A stretch of DNA of 64,000 bases from NCBI GenBank assembly GCA_001247695.2, contig LGRX02033520.1:1-64000 (forward strand), written 5' to 3'. This stretch comes from Cymbomonas tetramitiformis. Lineage: Eukaryota > Chlorophyta > Pyramimonadophyceae > Pyramimonadales > Pyramimonadaceae. Within the stretch, counting starts at the first letter, position 1; the number at the start of each line of letters is the position of its first letter. Made by a program: the position numbers and the translations under genes. A model generated the notes under the pieces. The model saw only the letters and a list, made by a program, of their open reading frames with translations. It had not been told where the DNA came from and searched no databases. Below are positions 1-15,200 of this stretch, piece by piece.

Positions 1-560
1 ATACACAAAAGCGTGACATAAAAAACCGGATTTTTCAAAGAGAGGGACAATCTAAAGATTTTTCCCCAATACACAAAAGCGTGACATAAAAAACCGTATT
101 TTTCAAAGAGGGGGACAATCTAAAGATTTTTCCCCAATACACAAATTTGTCACGTCATAAAACGGACTTTTTCAAAGAGGGGGACAATCTAAAGATTTTT
201 CCCCAATATATAGCTGGTTTCTGCGAAATCAAACCTCTAAAAATTTATACACAAAAGCGTCACGTCAGTTTTTATTTAACGACGCTATACAGTAGGCTGC
301 GACTACACTATACGTCACGCAAAAAGCGTCTTAAAGCTAGGCTGTAAAATTAGTACACTATACGTGACGCAAAAAGCGTCTTAAAGCTAGGCTGTAAAAT
401 ACTATACACTATACGTGACGCAAAGCAATGTTCGTTCTGTAATAGCTGGTTTCTGCGAAATCAAACCTCTAAAAATTTATACACAAATTTGTGACGTCAT
501 AAAACGGACTTTTTCAAAGAGGGGGACAATCTAAAGATTTTTCCCCAATATTTTAGGTGT
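1..560. repeat. 68-bp tandem repeat block with 50-bp sub-repeats
   Basis: Copies of a 68-bp unit start near positions 3, 71 and 139. Each contains ACACAAAAGCGTGAC, a CAAAGAGGGGGACAATC core and TTTTTCCCCAAT. The array is then broken by two copies of a 50-bp unit around 308-410 that contains ACGCAAAAAGCGTCTTAAAG, after which the 68-bp motif resumes to about 550. The GGGACAATCTAAAGATTT core and GCGTGACA motif recur at 56.8-57.66 kb, so this is a dispersed satellite-like family. No protein-coding potential is seen. Confidence 0.85.
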
Positions 561-761
561 ACTGAAAGTTACACCCCGTCAAAGTGGGAACAGCCACCGG
601 AACCTTCAGAAAATAGTCAAAAAGCTAAACAAACTTTTTGACCGCGACTCCGTGAGAAGTACTAACAACTCACTGAAGAAGGTGTTGAATTAGAGTTTGT
701 GGTGCTGCTCAACGTGAAGGTACGTGGAGATAACCACACCAACTTTTGAAGCTTGTGTACG

Positions 762-1656
762 ATGTCTTTTGGTGGCTTTTCTGAAATGTTAGACCGCCCT
801 TTGCTTCACGGAGCACCTTTGTGGCAGACAGCCTTGGTACAGAGAAATGATGAGCTGAGTTGCACAAACACGCACTTCCCCCCGATATCAGGAATCTTGG
901 CTAAGTCTGACTTTTGTGCGGGGCCAGATGGGATGGCCGGGCGTAACAAACAATCCGCTCACTATTTTCCCCAACATTGCCTACATCGCCTTCCCGATTC
1001 TCCCTTACGAGCTGTTCATGTGGTTGCCGATTGTTCTCGCATACTATGCTGAAAAACCGACTGAAAAAATCACCTTGCCCAGACTTATCACGTTCATCAC
1101 TTATTTCGGAGGCATTTATGGCGGTTTGGTTCATTATGTCGCCTTATTGTCGGTCCTGTCTGGTATTCCGCACCTCGATGAGGATCACGGCATTTGCACG
1201 GCCCTCCCTCCGCCAACAGACGGGCCGTGGTGCGAATTATTGACGATGCACATTCTCTTAGCGGTTCCCATGGGGACCTACTTCCTTTACGTGATGTACG
1301 TAGAGAAAAAGAAATATGGCTGGTTGTCGTGGGAAGGCGACAATGAGAAAGTCGCCTTCTTCTTTCGGGCCGGCCTGGTCTTCACCACGCTCGGCATCAG
1401 TGGCGAGCTGCCTTACTTTGGGCAGTTTGCAAAGGTGGGCGGGGACACTTTTGATGGCACTGGCGTGTACGCCGGTACTACATGGGCTGACTGGTACGAA
1501 GGCCGTGGTTACATCGAATTCATTTCCTACATGAGCTGGCTCCTGTGCGGCTTGTACTTTCTCGCGAAAGCCGCATATCACAAGAAGGCTGCTCATATGG
1601 TTTCTGGTATGGATTCTTGTTCGGAGAAGAACGCTGCCGGCGACGTCAACATGTAA
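762..1656 (+). CDS. Hypothetical multi-pass membrane protein, two exons
   Basis: My model joins 762-836 to 892-1656 across a 55-nt GT-AG intron (837-891), giving 279 residues. The ATG at 762 is the first in frame after a TGA at 747, and the intron restores one continuous frame. About five hydrophobic segments are visible: near residues 47-75, 92-115, 143-162, 178-198 and 232-252. The loops are rich in Gly, Trp and Tyr and the C-terminus is short and polar. This looks like an integral membrane protein, but I do not recognise the family. It reads toward the 3' end of the UMP kinase gene, more than 2 kb away. A second, longer intron is not needed because the frame stays open to the TAA. Confidence 0.6.
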
Positions 1657-3767
1657 GGGGGCCAAAGGGACGGAGCCCAATTGCCTCTGGCTACTAAAGC
1701 CTACTCCGTCCGCCTACAGCGCTACAGGCTACACGCCCACCGGCCACACGCATATTTGCCGACACCGTGTCGTATACATCACGGCGTGGGCGGCAAATAT
1801 GTCTAAGAAGTATCCGCACAAGAGATATCATCGGTGGACAATGGAAAGAGGTGTAGCAGACAAGGATGTGATTGTAAGGACAATATGTGGGGCTGGCGAA
1901 GTGGCTAGTTTCAGAGACGCGTGATTGCTTTGCCCTGAGCAAGCGCCAAATTGTGGCTATTTTATTTGCGAAGACAGAGCGAAGTACTCTCACTGTAAGA
2001 ACATAAGTATGACATAACAGACTTGTACAAACACTTTAAATCACAGTGTTATCAACTGTGGTGTTTGTGACGCGCACGGCACACATTTTGTAGTGGGAAG
2101 TCTCACGCCGACTTTCATTCTCTTTTCGAGTTAAGTCTATATGCACTCATGTGTGACTTGGTAGTGAAAGTTTTAAAAACTCTTGTGACGATGCATGTAA
2201 GAAGGAGTCATGTGTGCAGCAACCAGAGCTATCAATAGAGTGTGGTTCACAAACTCTTGTTCAGAGTGTCGTAGTGTGTATCATTGTATCAGAGTGTGTC
2301 CACCACTGTCACTAGACGGGTGTTTGCGACAAGACGCTTGTGATGACGGGTGCTTTGTTCCCTGAGGATTACAGTGGAGAGAAGGCATAAGAGGCGGAAC
2401 CGGCTCCGGATCTTGTGGAAATCAATCCGCTTTATGAGTTTGTTGCATACTTAGCCTACTGTATTCTGATGCTAGACCAGATGGAGAGCTCTCCTGAGAG
2501 CTTCGCTCAAGCTACAAGTAGACCGCGCTGCTTTGGTTGCTGAGCAGGCTACTCTAGTACTCTTCTGAAAAGAAATCCATATGTAAGAGAAGGTGACCAT
2601 GTTGTGGCGAGGCGCCTTGTCCAAAGGAAACATTAGAGATCGAGGATTTAATTCGTCAGTATGCGCGTAGGCAAGCACCGAATATCGCAATGTGTGAGTA
2701 GGCAAGTGCTTTTCTAGCAGTTTGTTCATAGACAACTGCTGTAATGGAAGTCTTCGCGTCCACCGATTTTAAATAACAATCTTCGCGTAGGCAAATGATT
2801 ATAATGGCGATATGCACGTAGGCAACTAAAATCATTTGCCTATGCGCATACCGCCATTGCAACCGAATTTGCCTACGCACAGATTTCTATTAAAATCAAT
2901 TGCCTAGGTGAAGGTTGCTACTACATGACGGAGATCATTTGCCTATGCACTTGCCTACGCGAGCATCGCAGCAATATTCAGTGTTTGCCTACGCGCATAC
3001 TGAAATAAACCATCAGATTTCCTTGTGAGTCGGTGGGAAGTGGTGCAGAATTCCACGGAATTCGAGGCTTTTGAAGATTTTGCTCTGTTGATTTTGAACC
3101 AAGATCCAAAGGAAATTCTTGAATAAGGCTAGACCCACAAGCGATGCTTCCAGAGCGCGATGTTTCTGTTTTACTGCGATAATGAAATTTAGCCTTCCCA
3201 AAAGCAAGACTTTTGCAACCACAAATGAAACCAGACTTTAGGAAATTTGTAAATCAATCTCGAATACATTTTAGAAATCTCAGATGACTTTGAGGATACA
3301 ATTAGATTAAGAGGTCCAAGGCATCTGCAGAAATTTTGCAGGACATTCCTTTTTAACTTTCCCTCAAAAGTGAGTGCAGAAGAGGACTACGGTAATCATC
3401 TAGGTAAGGCATTCATCACGCAACCAATAGGCTTATCATAGAGCAAGAGGAAGCACTAGGGTCGCGCAGAGGGAGAAAAGAGACAAGGCCCGGTTGCCCA
3501 CCTGCAACATTTCACAAGAGCTCTGCACAGGTCTTTAATTCATCGACAGTACCCACCAACTGCTATCAGGTGCAGGGCAGAACTTTTTGGCAACACGATG
3601 ATTTTATTTGATGCATATACTGATCAACATGGTTGCACCTTGCATCCGCACCAGCACCTCCTGAGATGAAGAACGGTTAATCGGCAGATTATTTAGTACT
3701 TCCAAGGAGATAATTCACACTTTTTGTAGATGGTCGTAACTTAAACAATGTTCATTTGTGTCCATGA
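1657..3767. other. Convergent intergenic region
   Basis: This lies between the stop of the membrane-protein gene and the stop of the UMP kinase gene. No open frame here has convincing splice sites or composition. Apart from the GCCTACGC repeat cluster listed separately I see only 3'-flank sequence. Confidence 0.6.
2640..3005. repeat. Cluster of GCGTAGGCAA / TTGCCTACGC short repeats
   Basis: About ten copies of the core GCGTAGGCAA or its complement TTGCCTACGC occur in both orientations within 360 bp. They are often joined to AAATGATT or ACCGAATATCGC. A weaker relative with AAGGCAAATGATTTTAG and CACCGAATATCATATTC lies at 54.89-55.09 kb. The alternating orientation gives many short possible hairpins. 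Confidence 0.7.
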
Positions 3768-8117
<4,350 letters not shown>

Positions 8118-9293
8118 ACTGCCTCGCTTCTTGATATATGGCCACCCTCGAAACACGCCACGCCAGTGCAAATTGAGAAGGGGTTCAGAAGTGCATGGCA
8201 CAACTTTTAGACCGCAGCCAGTACTGGATAAAGCTGTTTTTTCCGGCTTGTTCGAAAGTGTGATAAATAATAAATATCATACGACGCGATGGATGCGGAC
8301 GTGCGGTTGGGGAATTTTGCAAATTTCTCGATCATTAAAAACATACAGTACAGTAAGCCTTATAATGATAATGGCGGTGGTCTCGGTCAATTATCATTAT
8401 AAGGCTTATATCATTATAGGACTTACTAAGCCTTATAATGATAATTATCATTATAGGCCCTTATAATGATAATTATCATTATAGGCCTTATCATTATAAG
8501 ACTTACTGTACTGTAGTTGTATATGTATATATCATTATAGGACTTACTAAGCCTTATAATGATAATTATCATTATAAGGCTTGCCAACTTGGTGGTCTCG
8601 GTCGGGTATCATTATAAGGCTTATATCATTATAGGACTTATCATTATAAGGCTTACTGTGTCACTGTACCGAGATACCGTACTGTAGTCACCCCAGCGCA
8701 GGTACTGTGGTGTCACTCTCGCAAGCCAGAGGTTACGAGCTTCGGCAGCGGCCGATCGCGCGATTCTCGACAGAAAGAAAGGCGATGGAAAGCAGCTCGT
8801 AACCTCCGGTCTATCTATAGTACAAAAAAATAAAAAAAATCCTTAAAAAAGTGAAGAAAAAAAAAGAAAAATCCGTCAGGAGGCTCAGCCAGAGTGGCCT
8901 GAACCCAAACGTTTCGAGTCTTTCGGTTTGTGCTTCCACTAGACACAAGACAGTAGACTTCGACTTCCACTTGGCTAGGAAGTATCGTATGAGGCTATCA
9001 ACCATTCCAAATTTCTTCGCTCACCAGCGGAATGCATTCCTTCCACAAACCAACTAAGCGCTTGGCTCACCAGAACAAAGTATTGCCTACTGTAAACATA
9101 CCAAACAACCAGCCATCGAAACGCCAAACTGATAATTGAATAATGTGAGTTGCTATCTTGCTGAATTTCTTGCTGGTTCTTCTTGCAGCAGGAAACACTG
9201 GCGATCCGCCTGTCACTTCTTTAAGAGCGTGCGGTTTTGCAGATCTCCTCCAGAGAAGACGGACACTTGGAAACGGGAACAAAGCCGTGACGC
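8118..9293. promoter_or_regulatory. Divergent intergenic region between UMP kinase and the adenylation/reductase gene
   Basis: The two start codons (8117 minus, 9294 plus) face away from each other with 1.18 kb between. The region holds the MITE at 8346-8513, a second partial copy of its TTATAATGATAATTATC palindromes to about 8680, and a short inverted repeat (GGTTACGAGCT at 8731, AGCTCGTAACC at 8790). An A-rich stretch lies near 8820-8870. A strong acceptor-like tract ending in TTCTTGCAG at 9188 suggests a 5'-UTR intron of the plus-strand gene. No core promoter element can be assigned with confidence. Confidence 0.45.
8346..8513. mobile_element. 168-bp palindromic MITE flanked by TA
   Basis: The ends are inverted copies of CAGTACAGTAAG(C/T)CTTATAAT, flanked on both sides by TA (8344-8345 and 8514-8515). 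The interior is built from repeated TTATAATGATAATTATCAT palindromes. The CAGT terminus and TA flanks fit a non-autonomous Tc1/mariner/pogo-type element. A second, less complete copy covers roughly 8525-8670 and ends in AAGGCTTACTGTGTCACTG. Confidence 0.75.
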
Positions 9294-12200
9294 ATGGCTG
9301 ATACAACTGCGAGGCAGAACGCTGGGCGCAACGGGGACCAACTCCCTAATGAGGACAATCGTGTGGTGTTCTTCGAACGCGCGGTGTGCGATCTGTGCGA
9401 GCGGCAAATCGAAAAGAAGCGCTACTGCACCCTTAACGAAGGCGAAACGTTCTGCGCAGAATGTCAGGGGGAAGCCACGGGCCCTGTGCAGGAATTGCCA
9501 GCTTTTCGCCAGCAGCGTCATGTCATCCGTGGCGCCACTGTTTATGACACCTTGTGTGCCTCATTCGCGCTTCACGGTTCTCTCGACTGCTTGGGCAGCC
9601 GCACCATCCTTGACACGCCGAAGTCTGAGGTGCGTTAAACTTGCCTTTCTCGCACATCATGGGCACACCGTGTTCCAATCCTGCCCTCGATACGCCGACA
9701 TAACTGCAACTTGAATATCTGTCCATACAAAGGACCCTGGAATGGTCCTTAGGCTGAGGGCGCCCATCCCGAGCTCCAGCCCCACAACTAGGCTGAGGGC
9801 GTCCCTGCTGGCCCGGCGGAGCCCCCGAACAGGAACGGCAGCTGAGCGCGAGGTACAAGTGGGCGTCTTTTAATCAAGTGCACTCCGAGGCGATGGCGTT
9901 CGGGGCCGGACTGCGCCAGCTTGGCTTGGCTCCCGAAGATAGAGTCGCACTCGTCGCAGATCATAGCATGCAGTGGCTCGTCGCCGACCTCGCCTGCACC
10001 CTGTTTGGGCTCATCGCCGTGCCGTGCCACACGGCATGGGACGCCCCGACCTTTCAAAAGACACTGCGCCTCACTGCCTGCGCCGCGATTGTTTGCGCGG
10101 ACCGCCTCATACCGTTCTTTCAAGAACTCGAGCTGCTTCTGCCGGAGGCCCCTCACGTTCGAGTGTTGGTGGATATGGAGGACCGCTTTGAGTTCGCGGA
10201 ACACCTCCTCGACATCGCAGCCGACGGTGCCGCCCAGATGAGCGCGGACGCGGCTCCCAAGAGGGACGCCGACAGGAACTTGCCGGCTGAAAACGAGGGA
10301 GCTTGTGCGACATGGCGTATGCGTGAGGTGTCTCGGCTCGGTCGTAAGCACCCGAGCTCGCCGACCCCTCAGGAGGATCCTTCCGCTGTGTTCGGGCTGC
10401 TATTCACCTCTGGGAGCACCGGCACTCCGAAGGCCGCCCTTTTCACGAACATTGCATTCAATTTAAAGGTGATTCTTGCTCGTGGCTCGAGGCCTTCAAA
10501 GTACCCGGCCGTCACTTCTGCATGCCTCTCCGTATGCATGCCGTTGCTCTCCACTGCGGCTTAGCTGCAGCTCATGCCGACTCTGCCGCGTGTGCCGTCC
10601 ACAACGTTGAAAGTCCTTGGGCCTCGCACTCGATATTCGTTTCACAAGGTGTCGGTCATTTCACAAGGACTCTGTCACAACATGTCACCTTGAAGGCGCA
10701 GCCGACCGTCCTGGCACTCGTGTACGGTGCTGTGCGGCTGTGAGGCGCCCGACACGCCGAGAGTTGAAGACGGCGGCCCGTTTCGCTTCGGGTGAGACAA
10801 GTATGGGTGCACGTCGTCATGCACAGGTGACACGAACCAACATGGTGGTGCGCGGGCACACCACCTTCGGCTTCGAGCCGCTGGCGCATTCCGCCCGCAC
10901 AAATAGCTGGAGCGACTTAATGCACGGCCTTCGCCACGGGATATTCTCGGGGGACGTGACGACAATCTTCGAGGACATTGCCGCTCTCCGCCCAACCATG
11001 CTGGACGGGGTGCCCAGGGTATGGAACGAGCTCTACGATCGCTACCTCTCACTACTGGCAGCAGTTCGCAAGCTGGCAGCGGAGGATGCGAACGGCTGCG
11101 GTCTACCCGATACCGCGGTGGAGGCCATTACCATGTCTAAGTTCAAGCCTCGTCTGGGAGGCCGAGTGGAGTGTATCACCACAGGGGGCGCCCCCATCGC
11201 CCCGAAGGTACCCGCACATCTGCACGTCACCATCGCATACCTGCATATGGAAAGCGACGAATTCGAGCCTTTCAGAACGTGGTCAAAATAGTCCTGCTTA
11301 AAATGGGACAACCCGTCAAGGCATCCCAATAGGTGGGAAGGACTCAGGAAACTCACAGTATGCCATCGGTGTTCACAAGGACACACTATCTGCAGAAGAT
11401 TCAGTCGGCTGCCTCAACTGTCAGACTACTATGATTGTGCTAGGCTGTTGAGTGTATTTGTGGTTTCGGGGCTGGATGCCACCCCCTGTCCGCCGCCATA
11501 CTGGGCTCGTGTCACAAGTGACCGGAACCCGTGACTCCGTCGCCATATTGGGCTTGTGTCCCTAGTCCCAACTCACTGTGCCACCTGAGCGCCTCTGAGA
11601 CTGCTCTGTCACCCGACGGACACCCAGCCTAGGACCAGTGCATACCCCTCTTCTCACCCGTAACCCAAGCACCCACTGTTCCCAAACCTTCCCCTAAGAA
11701 CAAAGTCGAGTCTGCACCCAAGGTATCGGGCACAGGTGTCCGGCGAGACTTAAAACGCCGAGGATAGGCGAGTTCTGCTAGGCTCTCCTTGGTCATCGGT
11801 TTATCAACAAGGAAGGGCGGCAGATTGATTCCGATGACAGTCAACCCGAGTCACATGTCTGTCTCCAGGTATCATGTGTGTGGTCGCTCCCCGTTGCTCT
11901 CTCCCTTTCTTTCCGCACTCACCCCCTCCCCTCCCGCCAGTCTCTTCCTCGGCTCTCTCCCCTTGGCCGAAATGGCACTTCCAATGGGCACTCCCCATGC
12001 AGCTCTTACGAGTGAGCACAAGAAGCGCCCCGGGTCAGGTAGATTCCGTGTCGATGAGCACAGCTGTAATCCCCACGGTACCGCAACTGTCGTGCTGCGC
12101 TGTTTCTATCTGCGGCCCCATCCTCACAGATGCCTGTGTGTCCCAAGCCCTCCCGGTGGCCGATAGTTCACCAACCGTTTGTCGCCTTCCCGACAGCTGT

Positions 12201-15200
12201 GCATCACTGGTAGTTCCGGCCGACAACCTCGCCACGTGGTCAGGGAAGCTGATGAGACGCCGTATGCTGCCGTGCAACCTGTTGTAAGTGGTCATTGCTA
12301 CCGGGATGGGCCCCCGAGCTTTGAGGGGCCCGGCATGTGCCAACTCTACCCACCTCCCCTCCACTCACAACTCGCTGTGTGAGTATCTCCCAGAACCTGT
12401 CAAGTGACTGCTACACTAATCTGCTCAGCACTGCGCCTACGGCAGATGCCTGTGCGTGCCAAGCCCTCCCGGTGGCCAATAGTTCACCATCCGGTCGCCT
12501 TCCCGACAACTGCTCACGGTTAGTTCCGGCACGGCCAGCAACCTCACCACGTGGGCATGGAAGCTGATGAGACGCCGTATGCTGCCGTGCAACCTGTCTT
12601 AAGTGACCATCGCTACCGGGATGGGCCCCCGGGCTTTGAGGGGCCCGGCATGTGTCAACTCCACCCGTAACCCTTCCACCCGCACCTCGCTCAACACCCT
12701 CCCGACCAGTTCCCCCCATGCCATCAGCCCCCTCAAGAAGGTGGGTCACCCGCCTGCTCGTCCCCATCAAAGTGGCCACCCCTTCCTTGGCCAAGGCCAT
12801 CGCTTGCTCTGGTGAGGGCCCGCTCTGCTCTTGAGTCCAGACTCCATGCTCTAGGCCCGGCGATGAGAGGTGATCCCACTCTACCAAGATATCCTGGACG
12901 CTCGAGGCCGCTTGGCTGGGCCCGCCTGCGCCCACGGATGCCTCTGCAGACCGAGCCTCGGGATACCCTGTCCTTGGCCCCCTGCCATCCGCAGATTCTC
13001 CGCTTCTCGCCGCACACCCTCCATGCTCTCCAAGAGCCGTGATGTCCTCCTTCCTGCCTCGCCTACCCCACCGGAAGCCTGCCCGGACTGTTCATGTTGC
13101 GTTCCCCCAGACCCTTGCGTCCCGCCACCATGCGCATCCTGTGTAGCATAGTCCGCCTCCTCTATCGCGTCCTCCCAAGCCCTGTCCACCAGCGCCAACC
13201 TCCCCACCTCCTCTCGCCGAGCCCCCTCCCCCTGATCCAGGTCGGGGCACATGCCTCCTCTCACACCCCCTCCACTAGCCCAGCGCCAACCACCTCCAGC
13301 TCTTTGGGTTCCATGGAGGGCCTGCTCTGCATGAAGAATGTGTCGCAGTGCCACCCGGTCTTCTGCCAAACTGCACTCCGAGGCTGTGCAGCATGGAAAA
13401 CCCCTCAAGAATTGCAGAGTCCTGCCGGCGCACTGCTGTTGTGTCTTTGAACCCCGCTCACATCTGTCCCTCAAGCCGCTCGAGCCATCTCTTCACCACC
13501 AAGCCCACGCTGAGGATCACTCCTCTATCCTCTAGAGCCTGATCTCAAGAGAGCTTGCGCACCCATGACAAGGACGGTATTCCCAAGGGCTGTCCCAAGG
13601 GGCTGAGAATGATGAAGTGGATTGCCCCCATCCGATCTTGTGCACCCGTTACCGATCTGCGCTTGCGATCTACCCCCAGCACGAAATCTATGGGATTGAA
13701 GCTCTTGCATTGGATGCCCTGCGAGGAAGCTGCAAACTTGAGCAATGCGCTCTATGCTTGCACTGCAACTGCCGCGTTGCACTGTTCCTACTTGGGGTCC
13801 CATCCCCGCAAATGCCTGTGTGTCCCAAGCCCTCCCGGTGGCCGATAGTCTACCAACCAGTTGGCTTTAGGTCAATCAGTCAAATGGTCTTCACTTGTTA
13901 CTTCGATTGCAATCGTAGCCCCGCACCAGACTTTGTCACTTGGCATCCCTAAACCCCTTGGTGCATGCTTGGAATCTTGCAGGTGTTACAGTGGCTGCGA
14001 AGCTGTTTTGCCCCTGCAACAGTTGTTGTTGCCTTTGGAACGGTAGAGGCAAGTGGTCTGAGCCACAATGGCGTTGTGGCACAAGGTGTGGACATTTGTC
14101 TTGAAGACTGGGGGGAGTACACCAAGACGGACAAGCCATACCCTAGGGGACAGTTGTGTGTGCGCCATTCATTCATGACCTGTGGGTACTTGAAACCTTC
14201 CCAGCCATTGTTGGAAGAGCAACCCAAGGATGACGCTTTCACCGAAGACGGCTTCTTTCGGACAGGGGATGTCGTGGAGCTACAAGAAGATGCTAAGGTG
14301 TGACTCGGCCTTCTGCTCATTTCCCCATCGGGAGAGCATAGATCATTTGATTCTGTCATCTTACATGTCATCTTACACGTCCATGAAGGTGGAGCTACAA
14401 CAAGATGAAATGGTTTTGTTCTACTTGATAGCTCTAAACCACGTGGTTTGTCATAGGATCTAACATCAAGAAGCTCAATAATAGCCGTTAGTAGTAGATG
14501 GGCAGATTTGTTTGTCCCTGGGGAAATGCTTCAGAAAAATAAAACTCCCAAAAAGACACCGCTGCGAGGTACGAGGTCAAGGGCCTTGATGACCTTGTCC
14601 TAGCAGAGTCTGTGTTTGTGTAACTGTTTACTCGCACAGAGCCTCTGAATCAGAAAATGGTCGACAGTATTTTGCAGGTAGCACCTTCCACACAATGCTT
14701 TACAGATACCACTTCCAAAGTTGGCTGGCAGGTATGGTAAGCTTATGGAGGTCATGGCGGTGTGCCTCAGGGTCGTACAATGGTGCGCATAATCGATCGG
14801 GCAAAGCACTTGTTCAAGCTGTCACAAGGGGAACACGTCAGCCCCGAGCGCATCGAAGGCGTGCTGCAAGCGCAATCGTGTGTGGATCGAATCTTCGTGC
14901 ACGGCGATAGTTTGCAGCCATTTGTTGTAGCCGTAGTGCTGCTAAAAAAGTGGTGGCTCAAGGAATTCATCTTGCAGAGGAAGCAGTCCTCGGGACTGGC
15001 CCCGAGCAAGCAGCCACAACTTGCCGGTGAGCAAGAGCTGTCGCAGGAGTGGCAGGCTGATGATTCGAGACCTGCGTCTGTGGAAGGGGAGCAGCACTTG
15101 CATGACACCGATGTGCTCCTGGTGAGAGCACTGCTGACACTTGTTGCGCATTTTATTATATCAGAATATTATCACATATGGCACATTTAAGCGCTGGCAA

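Noticed and set aside
2640..3005. CRISPR-like array of regularly spaced short repeats
   Set aside because: Spacing is irregular, repeats occur in both orientations and the genome is eukaryotic.
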